Notes under the pieces: model-generated | What the model saw: only the letters and a program-made list of their open reading frames with translations | Databases searched by the model: none | Told to the model about the DNA's origin: nothing | Made by a program: the position numbers and the translations under genes | From: an uncultured Endomicrobiia bacterium | GTDB lineage: Bacteria > Elusimicrobiota > Endomicrobiia > DTEH01 | NCBI GenBank assembly: GCA_937936785.1 | Contig: CALDDQ010000003.1 | Location: forward strand, 1-64,000 | Direction of reading: 5' to 3' | DNA: 64,000 bases | Shown: positions 28,174-37,900 of the stretch, piece by piece | Layout of the letters: each line of letters starts with the position of its first letter | How positions within the stretch are numbered: position 1 is the first letter of the stretch

Positions 28174-28668
28174 ATGACAAATAATATATTAAATTATTTA
28201 AACAATTTACCACAAGAATTGTCTGTTGTAATATTATCATTTTTGCCAATATCAGAATTACGTGGTGCTATACCAGTTGCAATTACTGTTTACAGGTTTA
28301 GTATTTTAAAATCATTTTTTTTATCAGTTCTGGGCAACTTTTTATTTGTTCCACCATTTATATTTTTTTTAAATTATTTAAACTCTTATTTTATGAAATT
28401 TAGATGGTACAACAAATTTTTTACCTGGTGGTTTAATAGAGTAAAAACAAAAAGTGAAAATATTCAAAAACTTGAATTTTGGGGATTAGTAATCTTTGTA
28501 TGTATACCATTACCTATGACTGGCGCATGGAGCGGTTGTGTAGCAAGTTATCTTTTAGGAATGAAACCTATAAAATCTATAATATCAATTTTTTTAGGTA
28601 TATTAATAGCAGGAACAATTGTTACTATAGCAACAGTTTCTTTAACACAAGCAATTAAGTTATTTTAA
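28174..28668 (+). CDS. Small multidrug export/DedA-like membrane protein (COG2426 type)
   Basis: A 164-aa protein with four to five hydrophobic segments and the family motifs LSFLPISELRGAIPVAI near residue 25 and FVCIPLPMTGAWSGCVASYLLG near 110. Such proteins are annotated as putative small multidrug exporters, but no transport activity is firmly established. It stands before tRNA-Pro. Confidence 0.8.
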   Translation: MTNNILNYLNNLPQELSVVILSFLPISELRGAIPVAITVYRFSILKSFFLSVLGNFLFVPPFIFFLNYLNSYFMKFRWYNKFFTWWFNRVKTKSENIQKLEFWGLVIFVCIPLPMTGAWSGCVASYLLGMKPIKSIISIFLGILIAGTIVTIATVSLTQAIKLF

Positions 28669-28681
28669 CTTGAAAAAAAAT

Positions 28682-28755
28682 CGGGGCGTGGCTCAGCTGG
28701 CTAGAGCGCTTGGTTCGGGACCAAGAAGTCGCTGGTTCAAATCCAGTCGCCCCGA
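28682..28755 (+). tRNA. tRNA-Pro (anticodon CGG)
   Basis: A 74-nt cloverleaf. The acceptor stem CGGGGCG pairs with CGCCCCG, the anticodon stem CTTGG pairs with CCAAG around loop TTCGGGA, and the T-loop is GGTTCAAATCC. The anticodon CGG reads CCG. The 3' CCA is not encoded. Confidence 0.97.
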
Positions 28756-28776
28756 AATTTTAATTAAATTTTATAA

Positions 28777-29445
28777 ATGATAAAAAAATATATTCTATTT
28801 TTAATTTTATTTTTTACTATTACTAGTTTTATTGAAGCACGAATTTTAAGATACAAATATTTTGCAGAATCACAACGTATCTCAGGAAGTTGTGGTAAAA
28901 TTTATTCTGTAAACACATACACACTTGATAAAAACAAATTTTCCTTAACACTACATCGGTTTGATATATCTGCAAATTATGGTGCTACGGAAAATGCAGA
29001 AATAGGATTAGCGTTTAACCTACAAGATCTACAAGATTTTTCTAAACTATCTAATAATTTAACCAAAATATCACCGTATGTAAAATATCATATTATAAAT
29101 TCTGTAAAAAATTATCCTTTTGACTTGGGAATTGGAATATATAGAACATCTGTAATTATAGTTTTTGAAAAATTACTGCCAAATTTATATGCAACTTCTT
29201 TAGCTGTAAATCTCAACTTTTCTCTTGATACTCAACAAAAATTTTTCTATACTTTTACAGTTTCAAAATATACTCGTTGGGTAGAACTTATTTTTGATTC
29301 TAATATTACAAACGAATATTATGCTATAGGTAGTAGATATTTGCTAACTCCAGAAATAAAATTAGATTTGTTTTTTATTGATTTAAAAAATATAACTAAT
29401 ATATTATTTGACAACTTTATTTTTGGTATAACAATAAAAATTTAA
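28777..29445 (+). CDS. Secreted beta-barrel-like protein of unknown function
   Basis: A 222-aa protein with an N-terminal signal peptide (MIKKYILFLILFFTITSF, probable cleavage after IEA). The mature part is rich in alternating hydrophobic and aromatic strands and ends FIFGITIKI, as in outer-membrane barrels. The N-terminal mature segment with SGSCGKIYSVNTYTL is not recognised. It lies between tRNA-Pro and acylphosphatase, which tells nothing of function. Confidence 0.6.
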   Translation: MIKKYILFLILFFTITSFIEARILRYKYFAESQRISGSCGKIYSVNTYTLDKNKFSLTLHRFDISANYGATENAEIGLAFNLQDLQDFSKLSNNLTKISPYVKYHIINSVKNYPFDLGIGIYRTSVIIVFEKLLPNLYATSLAVNLNFSLDTQQKFFYTFTVSKYTRWVELIFDSNITNEYYAIGSRYLLTPEIKLDLFFIDLKNITNILFDNFIFGITIKI

Positions 29446-29453
29446 ATTTTATA

Positions 29454-29732
29454 ATGGAAGAAATATATTGTGCAAAAATTACAATTTATGGCAAGGTACA
29501 AGGAATAGGATTTCGTTTTTTTGTAAAAAATATCGCAGAAAAAGAAAATGTTTCTGGATATGTAAAAAATAATTTTGACGGGTCAGTAGAAATATTTGCT
29601 AAAGCAAATAAAAAAAATTTTGATAATTTTATTTTTAAGATAAAAACTCAACATCCATATGCAGTAATATCAAAGATTGAAATTGTAAAACAACCATTGT
29701 GTAATTTCAATAATTTTTTTATATGGTATTAA
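29454..29732 (+). CDS. acyP: Acylphosphatase
   Basis: A 92-aa protein with the family signature GKVQGIGFRFFV (catalytic Arg) and GYVKNNFDGSVEIFA (catalytic Asn). It hydrolyses acyl phosphates such as acetyl or carbamoyl phosphate. The typical length is about 90 aa. The end overlaps the longest reading of the following sigma factor gene by 10 bp. Confidence 0.93.
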   Translation: MEEIYCAKITIYGKVQGIGFRFFVKNIAEKENVSGYVKNNFDGSVEIFAKANKKNFDNFIFKIKTQHPYAVISKIEIVKQPLCNFNNFFIWY

Positions 29733-30562
29733 AAATGGAAAATTTAGAATTATTAGGAAAATATTTAGAAGATAAAACAAAAATCTTGTCAAATGAAGAG
29801 TTTAAAAACTTATTCCGTACTTATAAAAAAACAAAGGACCAAAAAATAAAACAAATTTTGATTGATAGCAATATGAGGTTGGTGTTTTATATTGCAAAAA
29901 ATATGCAAAAAAAATTATCTCCTGAAATTGATTATAATGACCTTGTAGAAGAGGGTATTATAGGTCTTATGGTTGCGATAGAAAAATATAAGATTTCAAA
30001 AAAAACACGGTTCTCAACTTATGCTGTCCGATGGATAAGAAATTATATACAAAAATATATTAAGGAAAAAAGTTCATCAATAGAAATACCTTTGTATGTT
30101 GTAACTTTAATAAAAAAATGGATTTTAGAATGGCAAAATATTTACAAACGTTATGGTAGAACACCTACTATAAAAGAAATGCAAAAAAAATTAAAAATTT
30201 CTTTTCGTAGTGCAAAAAAAATTTTAGATATTCTAAATACTTCAACAAAAATTTCGTCTTTAGATACTACAATTGATGAAGATGGTGAAATAACTGTTGG
30301 TGATACTGTTTCAGACAAAGAAATCTTGCCTGAAGAATTTATTTCTATCCTTTCTACAAAACAAATGCTTAACTCTGCGTTAGAGTTGTTGACAAAGAAA
30401 GAAAACACAGTAATAAAGTTAAGATACGGACTTGAAAAAAATCGTAAAAAACTTTCTTATAGAAAAATTGCAAATATTTTACATTTGAGTCCAGAACGTA
30501 TTTCACAAATTGAAAAAAATTCGTTAAAAAAATTAAAGAAGTACGTGTTAACAAAAATTTAA
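29723..30562 (+). CDS. RNA polymerase sigma-70 family factor
   Basis: Up to 279 aa; the ATG at 29735, three bases after the acylphosphatase stop, is the likelier start. Region 2 is clear (NMRLVFYIAKNM, DLVEEGIIGLMVAIEKY, TRFSTYAVRWIRNYIQKYI). Regions 3 and 4 follow, with the region 4.2 helix-turn-helix LSYRKIANILHLSPERISQIE. Region 1.1 and the long non-conserved region of primary sigma factors are missing, so it is an alternative (group 2/3) sigma factor. The regulon is unknown; many -35 elements in this window are TTGACA-like, which may reflect the primary factor instead. Confidence 0.92.
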   Translation: MVLKMENLELLGKYLEDKTKILSNEEFKNLFRTYKKTKDQKIKQILIDSNMRLVFYIAKNMQKKLSPEIDYNDLVEEGIIGLMVAIEKYKISKKTRFSTYAVRWIRNYIQKYIKEKSSSIEIPLYVVTLIKKWILEWQNIYKRYGRTPTIKEMQKKLKISFRSAKKILDILNTSTKISSLDTTIDEDGEITVGDTVSDKEILPEEFISILSTKQMLNSALELLTKKENTVIKLRYGLEKNRKKLSYRKIANILHLSPERISQIEKNSLKKLKKYVLTKI

Positions 30563-30584
30563 TATTTTTATTGGAGACAACACA

Positions 30585-31106
30585 GTGAAAACAAATGATA
30601 TAAAAAAACTTATACGAGATATTCCAGACTTTCCAAAACAAGGAATAATTTTTAAAGATATAACTCCTATATTAAAAAACTATGATGCAATGAAATTCAT
30701 AATAAAAAAAATTGCAAAATATTTTAAAAACAAAAATGTCACAAAAATTGTTAGTATGGAATCACGTGGATTTATTTTTGGTAGCATTTTATCACAAGTG
30801 TTAAAATGTGGTTTTGTTCCTATTCGCAAAAAAGGAAAATTACCTTATAAAACTATTTCAATTGAATACAAATTAGAATATGGGACTGACATTTTAGAAA
30901 TACATGAAGATGCAATTGAAAAAGGAGAAAATGTATTAGTTATAGATGATGTTTTAGCAACAGGAGGTACTGCAGAAGCTGTAATAAATTTGATAAAAAA
31001 ATGTGGTGGTAATATTGTTGGGTTAGGATTTTTAATTGAATTATCATTCCTTAATCCAAGAGAAAAATTAAAAGAACAAGATGTTTATTCTTTGATAAAA
31101 TATTGA
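30585..31106 (+). CDS. apt: Adenine phosphoribosyltransferase
   Basis: A 173-aa protein starting at GTG, with a GGAG ribosome-binding site 9 bp upstream. Family motifs are IPDFPKQGIIFKDITPIL, SRGFIFG, VPIRKKGKLPY and the PRPP-binding loop VLVIDDVLATGGTA. It converts adenine and PRPP to AMP. It lies just before tRNA-Arg and the molybdenum hydroxylase cluster; the latter may act on purines, so co-localisation with a purine salvage gene is suggestive. Confidence 0.96.
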   Translation: MKTNDIKKLIRDIPDFPKQGIIFKDITPILKNYDAMKFIIKKIAKYFKNKNVTKIVSMESRGFIFGSILSQVLKCGFVPIRKKGKLPYKTISIEYKLEYGTDILEIHEDAIEKGENVLVIDDVLATGGTAEAVINLIKKCGGNIVGLGFLIELSFLNPREKLKEQDVYSLIKY

Positions 31107-31108
31107 AT

Positions 31109-31182
31109 GCGCCCATAGCTCAGTTGGATAGAGCGAGCGCCTCCTAAGCGCTAGGTCGCGCGTTCGACTCGCGCTGGGCGCA
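31109..31182 (+). tRNA. tRNA-Arg (anticodon CCT)
   Basis: A 74-nt cloverleaf. The acceptor GCGCCCA pairs with TGGGCGC, the anticodon stem AGCGC pairs with GCGCT around loop CTCCTAA, and the T-arm contains CGTTCGACTCG. The anticodon CCT reads AGG. CCA is not encoded. Its 3' end is 12 bp from the promoter of the molybdenum hydroxylase operon. Confidence 0.97.
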
Positions 31183-31194
31183 GATTTGATAATA

Positions 31195-31223
31195 TTGACA
31201 AAAAAAAATTTTTTTTATATACT
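31195..31223 (+). promoter_or_regulatory. Strong promoter of molybdenum hydroxylase operon A
   Basis: Consensus TTGACA (31195-31200), 17-bp poly-A/poly-T spacer and TATACT (31218-31223). The start codon at 31237 is 13 bp after the -10, so the leader would be about 7 nt. No Shine-Dalgarno is present. Confidence 0.65.
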
Positions 31224-31236
31224 AATAGAATATAAA

Positions 31237-33534
31237 ATGAAAACAACAAAAACCCATATAGTTGGCAAAAATATTGCACGGGTGGAAGCAATTGAAAAAG
31301 TTACCGGAGAAGCAAAGTTTACTTCAGATATTAATCATTCAGGAATGTTGATTGCAAAAGTTTTACGTTCTAACCAAGGTCATGCCAGAATTAAAAAACT
31401 TAACATTGACAAAGCATCAAAAATTTGTGGTGTAAAAAAAATTGTTACTGGAAAAGATTCTAATTATTATTTTGGGATAAACATAGAAGATCAACCATTT
31501 ATTGCTATTGACAAAGTTCGTTATGCAGGAGAACCTGTAGCAGTAGTTATTGCTGAAGATGAAGAAATTGCACTTAAAGCATTAAATCTTATTGAAATAG
31601 AATATGAACCATTAAAAGTTGTTACTGACGTATTAGAATCAATAAAACCTGACGCACCATTAATTCACGAAAATTTAAAATCTAACATTTTTCATCATTA
31701 TAAATTGAGAAAAGGTAATGTAGAAATTGGGTTTAAAAAAGCTGATTTAATTGTAGAAAATGAATTTGTATTCCCTCATATAAGTCATACTCAGATAGAA
31801 ACTCATAGTTGTATTGCCTTGTGGAAAAAAGAAAATATTTTAGAGATAACATCAAGTTCACAAGCACCATTTGTAATTAGAGAACTTTTTGCCAAAATAT
31901 TTAACTTAAATCATACTCAAATCCGTGTTTATGTCCCTTATGTTGGTGGAGGTTTTGGAGGAAAAAGTGATGTAACCATAGAACCTTTAGTTGCACATGT
32001 TGCAAGATTTGTTATTGGTCAACCGGTAAAACTTACTCTGTCAAGAGAAGAAGCGTTTGTCGGTTCATTACTGGGTCGTGGAATAAAGGGTAAAATAAAA
32101 ACTGGAGTAAAAAAAGATGGTAAAATTGTTGCTGTAGAAATTCAAATGTATTTTAACGCTGGGGCATATGGTGATTGTTGTTTGCCGATAGTTATCGGTG
32201 GTGGACAGAATGCCGTAGGGCCATATACAATTGAGAATGTAAAAGTTGATTCTTATGGTGTTTACACTAATACACCATTTGTAGGAGCATTCCGTGGTTA
32301 TGGACACCCTGAAGGTTCTTGGATGACAGAAAGACAATTAAATATTATTGCTAAAAAGTTAAACATTGACCCTGCAGAAGTCCGTATAAAAAATTGTTGG
32401 AAAGTTGGTGATATAAATCATATTGGGCAAAAAGTAGAAAAACACAATGGAGAATTAAAAGTTTGTATTCAAAAAGCATTAAAATCAATAAATTGGGGAA
32501 ACAAAAATGTTATAGAAACTGAAAATAAAATTATTACAAAAGGCTTCGCTTGTTTTATGAAATCACCTGTTATGACAACTAATGCAGCATCATCTGCTAT
32601 AGTAAAGTTTAATCCAGACGGAACTGTAAACTTGTCAATGGGAACAATAGATTATGGGCAAGGAGCACTGACTGTTTTAAGCCAGATTTGTGCTGAAACA
32701 TTACAAATTCCAGTTGAAAAAATTTTTATAGCAAGACAAACTGATACACAATTTTCACCTTATGAATGGCAAACAGTTGCAAGTAGAGGAACATGGAGTG
32801 TAGGTAATGCTATAGTCTCTGCGTGTAATGATGCTATCGAAAAAATTAAACAAAATGCAAGTATAGCATTTAAAACTTCACCAAGAAATGTTGAATATAA
32901 AAATGAGTTTGTATTCTTAAAAAATAATCCAAAGAAAAAATTGTCTATAAAAGATGTAATTTATGGTTATATGTTTCCCGATGGTCACACTGAAGGAGGA
33001 CCTGTGGTAGGTTATGGATATTTTATGCCAAATGTAACAAATCCAAACCCAAATACTGGTCAAGGAAAATGTGTTGCAGAATGGACTGGGGGATGCCAAG
33101 CTGCAATTATAGAGATTGATAAAAAAACCGGTGTCATAACTCCCTTAAAGTTAGTAACAGCAATAGATGCTGGAACCATAGTTAACCCTAAATTAGCCAA
33201 AGGACAAATTGTTGGAGCTATGGTGCAAGGGCTGGGGGCTACTTTGTATGAAAGCATCATTTATTCTGATAATGGTAAAGTTAGAAATGACCATTTTACT
33301 GATTATAAAATTCCAACTCCAGAAGATTTATGGAATACAGAATTTGACACAATTTTTGTAGAAACAGCAGAAGAAGGCGGACCTTATGGTGCTAGAAGTT
33401 TAGGTGAACATGCAATTGTTTCAGTTCCCGCAACAATTGCTAATGCTATAAGTAATGCTACAGGAATTGAATTTTTTGAATTACCAATTACTTCAGAAAA
33501 AATGTTAAAAAAACTTAAAGAAAAAGGTAAATAA
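31237..33534 (+). CDS. Molybdenum hydroxylase A, large (molybdopterin-binding) subunit, xanthine dehydrogenase family
   Basis: Start chosen at the ATG in KMKTTKTHIVG; an in-frame TTG at 31186 would overlap the promoter. About 765 aa. It carries the xanthine-oxidase-family landmarks: N-terminal RVEAIEKVTGEAKFTSDI, the cofactor loop GGGFGGKSD, the GAFRGYGHPEG loop and Q-loop IDYGQGAL. The C-terminal GARSLGEH contains the catalytic Glu. It would hydroxylate a heterocycle or aldehyde using water. Subunit order is Mo-FAD-FeS, as separate polypeptides. Substrate is not determined; the neighbouring YgfK-like gene and apt favour purines. Confidence 0.9.
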   Translation: MKTTKTHIVGKNIARVEAIEKVTGEAKFTSDINHSGMLIAKVLRSNQGHARIKKLNIDKASKICGVKKIVTGKDSNYYFGINIEDQPFIAIDKVRYAGEPVAVVIAEDEEIALKALNLIEIEYEPLKVVTDVLESIKPDAPLIHENLKSNIFHHYKLRKGNVEIGFKKADLIVENEFVFPHISHTQIETHSCIALWKKENILEITSSSQAPFVIRELFAKIFNLNHTQIRVYVPYVGGGFGGKSDVTIEPLVAHVARFVIGQPVKLTLSREEAFVGSLLGRGIKGKIKTGVKKDGKIVAVEIQMYFNAGAYGDCCLPIVIGGGQNAVGPYTIENVKVDSYGVYTNTPFVGAFRGYGHPEGSWMTERQLNIIAKKLNIDPAEVRIKNCWKVGDINHIGQKVEKHNGELKVCIQKALKSINWGNKNVIETENKIITKGFACFMKSPVMTTNAASSAIVKFNPDGTVNLSMGTIDYGQGALTVLSQICAETLQIPVEKIFIARQTDTQFSPYEWQTVASRGTWSVGNAIVSACNDAIEKIKQNASIAFKTSPRNVEYKNEFVFLKNNPKKKLSIKDVIYGYMFPDGHTEGGPVVGYGYFMPNVTNPNPNTGQGKCVAEWTGGCQAAIIEIDKKTGVITPLKLVTAIDAGTIVNPKLAKGQIVGAMVQGLGATLYESIIYSDNGKVRNDHFTDYKIPTPEDLWNTEFDTIFVETAEEGGPYGARSLGEHAIVSVPATIANAISNATGIEFFELPITSEKMLKKLKEKGK

Positions 33535-33540
33535 AAAATA

Positions 33541-34413
33541 ATGTTTTTACCATTTGATTATCAATCACCAAAAAGTTTAAAAGAATGTCTAAAACTCATT
33601 TCCGAAAATGAAAATGCACACATTTTAGCTGGTGGGACGGATCTTATTGTAAATATTCGTAGCGGAAAAATTATACCACAACTTGTTGTTGATATAAAAA
33701 ACATATCCGAATTATCTGACATAAAAAAAACTGACAATTATATTGAAATTGGTTCTTTAACAACAATGAATCAAATTACAAAATCATCTTTATTAAAAGG
33801 TGCTTATTATTTATTATCTTATGCAGCATCAATAATGGGATGTTATGAAATTAGAAACAGAGCTACTATCGGTGGAAATATTATAAACGCATCTCCCGGT
33901 GCTGAAACTTTAAATCCATTAGTTGTTTTAAGTGCAAAAGTTGTTTTAGAATCAACCTCTGGACAAAGAATATTGTCAATTGAAGAATTTGTTTGTGGCC
34001 CAAATAAAACTGAAATTAAAAAAAATGAACTGTTAACTAAAATTTTAATTCCAATAGTAAATGAAGAAGCAGATGGGGTATACATGCGAAGACAACGTGT
34101 TAAAGGGATGGATTTAGCATCAGTAAATTGTGCAATTTTTATCACAAACAAAAGTGATATTAAAAAAAGAAAAATCAAAATTTCATTTGGCACTGTAACA
34201 CCAAAACCTTACCGACCAATAAAAGTTGAACAATTATTAGAAAACAATAAAATTACTAAAAATTTAATTCTGGAATCAGTAAAAATTATTAATTCAGAAA
34301 TAAATCCTCGTACAACAAGTTTACGTGCATCACCTGAATATAAAAAATTTATGATAGAATATTTTCTAGTTGAAGGATTAAAAAAAATTTTAGGAGAAAT
34401 TAATGTCAATTAA
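33541..34413 (+). CDS. Molybdenum hydroxylase A, FAD-binding subunit
   Basis: A 290-aa CO-dehydrogenase-flavoprotein-family subunit with both FAD motifs: AGGTDLIVNIR near residue 31 and NRATIGGNIINASPGAE near 106. It passes electrons from the iron-sulfur subunit to NAD+ or another acceptor. It lies 6 bp after the large subunit and overlaps the iron-sulfur subunit by 11 bp, consistent with a co-translated three-subunit enzyme. Confidence 0.93.
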   Translation: MFLPFDYQSPKSLKECLKLISENENAHILAGGTDLIVNIRSGKIIPQLVVDIKNISELSDIKKTDNYIEIGSLTTMNQITKSSLLKGAYYLLSYAASIMGCYEIRNRATIGGNIINASPGAETLNPLVVLSAKVVLESTSGQRILSIEEFVCGPNKTEIKKNELLTKILIPIVNEEADGVYMRRQRVKGMDLASVNCAIFITNKSDIKKRKIKISFGTVTPKPYRPIKVEQLLENNKITKNLILESVKIINSEINPRTTSLRASPEYKKFMIEYFLVEGLKKILGEINVN

Positions 34414-34861
34414 AATACAATTTAAACTTAATGGTGAAGAAAAAAATTTTTATGTTAAACCAAATATGACATTGTTAGAACTTATTCGAGAAAAAGCACA
34501 TCTTACAGGGACAAAACATGGTTGCGGTAATGGCGAATGTGGTGCTTGCACAATTATTATGAATGGAGAACCTGTTAGATCTTGTTTAATTCTTGCTGTT
34601 GAAGCTGATGGCAAAGAAATTATAACAATTGAAGGAATTTCACCACAAAATTTAACTGAACTACAAAAAGCTTTCATTGATGAAGGAGCAATCCAGTGTG
34701 GATTTTGTACTCCGGGATTTATTATGGCAGGTGAAGCATTGTTTAAGAAAACACAAAAACCTTCCGATGACGAAATCAAAGAATCTTTATCAGGACATCT
34801 ATGTAGATGCACTGGTTATGAACCTATTTTTAACGCATTTAAAAAAGTTGCAAAAAAGTAA
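34403..34861 (+). CDS. Molybdenum hydroxylase A, 2Fe-2S subunit
   Basis: A 152-aa protein with two 2Fe-2S centres: the plant-ferredoxin-like GCGNGECGACTI with a fourth Cys at VRSC, and the helical-domain CGFCTPG plus CRCTGY. Length and motif spacing match CoxS/XdhC-type small subunits. It relays electrons from the molybdenum site to FAD. AGGAG precedes the ATG inside the end of the FAD gene. Confidence 0.95.
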   Translation: MSIKIQFKLNGEEKNFYVKPNMTLLELIREKAHLTGTKHGCGNGECGACTIIMNGEPVRSCLILAVEADGKEIITIEGISPQNLTELQKAFIDEGAIQCGFCTPGFIMAGEALFKKTQKPSDDEIKESLSGHLCRCTGYEPIFNAFKKVAKK

Positions 34862-34920
34862 TAAGACTATTTCAACAACTTATATATTTTTGTTAACTAA
34901 AAAATTCAAAAGGACAATTT

Positions 34921-37900
34921 ATGCCAGACAAATTTTCTCCTGTTGAGATAGATGTTTTGTTTACCTGGATTTTAGATGAATTAAAATTTAGAAACCAAAT
35001 TTTTGGTATCCCAAAAGAACAATTTTTTTTACCTCAAAAAAATAATATTTTAAAAACTACGAAATACTCTCAATTATTAGAAACTCCCATAGGTGTTGCA
35101 GCAGGACCTCATACACAAATGGCACAAAATATAATTTCGGCCTGGCTTTGTGGTGCAAGGTTTATTGAGTTAAAAACAGTTCAAACACTGGATGAACTAA
35201 AAATTTCCAGGCCTTGTATCGATATGGAAGATGAAGGATATAACTGTGAATGGTCACAAGAATTAAAATTAAATGAATCTTTTAATGAATATCTAAAAGC
35301 TTACATTATAATTTTAATTTTAAAAGATATATTAAAAATCGAGAATCAAGAAAACCAGCCTGGATTTATTTTTAACCTAAGTATAGGCTACGACTTTAAA
35401 GGTATATTACAAGATAATATGCAAAAGTTTTTAGATAATTGTAAAAACATTAAACCACATACAGAAAAGTTTTTATACAAAATCAATAAAATTTATCCAA
35501 AAGTTAAAAATATTAATTTTTTAGACAAGTTATCAAACAATATTACTTTATCAACAATGCATGGTTGTCCACCAGAAGAAATTGAACAAATTGGACTTTA
35601 TTTAATAGAACAACTTGGGTTAAATACTACAATAAAACTTAATCCAACATTGCTTGGATATGAAGAAGTTCGTAATATACTAAATAATCTTGGATTTAGT
35701 AATATAGAATTAAAAAAAGATTCTTTTGAGCATGATTTAAACTTTGATACAGCAATAAAAATTGTTAAAAAATTAAAATTTATATCAGAGAAAAAAAATT
35801 TAGAGTTCGGTATTAAATTAACTAACACTCTTGCATGTATAAATAATAAAGATATTTTTTCTAAAAACGAACCTATGATGTATATGTCAGGCCGAGCTTT
35901 GCACCCTATTGGGATAAATCTTGCAAACAAAATTTTTAATACTCTAAATGGTGATATAAAAATTTCGTTTACTGGAGGAGTTAATACTTTTAATATTTCT
36001 GACGTAATTTCTTGTAATTTAATCCCTGCAACAGTTTGTTCTGATATTTTAAAACCTGGTGGTTACCAACGACTTACACAATATTTAGAAACTTTAACAT
36101 TAGAGTTTAAAAAATTAAACGTAACTTCTATTGAAAATTTTATAATAAAAACTTCTAAACTAAAAAATGTTTCTTTAAAAGATGCTATATCAAAAAATTT
36201 GTTTATTTATTCAAAAAAAGTTTTAGAAAATGAAGATTACTATAGAGAAACCTATCCATATAAATCTATTAAAATAAAATCTAAGAAATTAAGACCTTTT
36301 GACTGTATTAACGCACCGTGCATAACTACTTGTCCTACAAACCAAAATGTACCTTGTTACATTTTCTTGGCAAAACAAAAAAAGTTTGATAAAGCATTAG
36401 AAATTATTAAACAAGATAATCCTATGCCAAAAGTTTGTGGAAATATTTGTGTTCGCACTTGTGAAACAAAATGTACAAGAATTAATTATGATTATCCAAT
36501 AATGATTCGTGATATGAAAAAGTTTATTTCCGAAAGAAGTCAGGTTATACATAAAAAATTAAATATAAAAAATAATACAAAAATTGCTATAATTGGTTCA
36601 GGACCTGCAGGACTTTCTGCTGCATATTATTTAACATTAGCAAATTTTAAAGTTACAATTTTTGAATCAAAAAAAAATGTAGGAGGAGTTGTTTCAAATA
36701 TTATTCCGAATTTTCGTATTTCAAAAAATGTTGTTAATGACGATATAAGAAAAATCATTTCTTTAGGTGTAAAGGTATGTTACAATCAAACCTTTGGAAA
36801 AGATTTTAATATAAAAAAATTAAAAAAAGAAAATTTTAAATACATTTTTATTGCTACAGGATTACCTAAAGGTAAAAAGTTAAATATTGAAAATGAAAAT
36901 GCAAAAAATGTTTTTGACTGTTTAAGTTTTCTATCACAGGTAAAATCAAAATTGATTAATTTATCTTATTTAGGCACAGAAGTTATAGTTATTGGAGGTG
37001 GAAATTCTGCAATTGATGCAGCACGGACCTCTAAAAAATTTTTAAAAAATAGTGGAACAGTTACAGTTGTTTACCGTAGAACAAAAGATCTAATGCCTGC
37101 TGATACTAAAGAAATCAAAGAAATGTTAGATGAAGGTGTTAAATTAGTTGAACTTGCAGCACCTAAACGAATTCTAATAAAAGATGGTTCAGTAAAAGGA
37201 TTAGAATGTATAAAAATGGGACTTTCAGAAAAGGACGATTCAGGAAGAAGAAAACCTGTTGAAATTCAAGGAACAGAATTTGTTTTAAGATGTTCTTCAA
37301 TAATTGTTGCTATAGGACAAGATAACAATAGCACAATTTTTAGTAATAGTGGAATAGCAATTTCAAAAAATGGACTTATTGTTACTAATGAAAAACTTGA
37401 AACAAATATTGAGAACATTTTTGCAGGTGGGGACATTGTTCGTGGTGCAAATTCTATAATACAATCTATAGCAGATGGTAAAAAAGTTGCTTTTGAAATT
37501 ATAAAAAAAGAAAAAATTAAAAATTTTAACAAAATCTATGGTAACAAAATAAGAATAAATATACCTATAAAAAAATTGTTATTAAAAAAATCTTTAAGAA
37601 TAAAACCAACTTATTCTAAACTTGACTCAAAAAATTATGTAAAAGAAACTGATAGATGTCTAAACTGTGATTTATTATGTAACATTTGTGTAACAGTATG
37701 TCCCAATAGAGCAAACCAATATTATGAAACTAAAAAACAAATATTTTATATTAAAAAAGTTGTTATAACCAACAATAAACCACAAATTTTAGATGATAAA
37801 AAATTTATTTTATCTCAACAGGTGCAAATATTAAACATTGGTGATTTTTGTAACGAATGTGGAAATTGTAATACATTTTGTCCTTCTGATAATGCACCGT

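Noticed and set aside
31186-31236. Upstream TTG extension of the hydroxylase A large subunit
   Set aside because: It would overlap the consensus promoter and adds a non-conserved sequence; the ATG at 31237 matches the family start.
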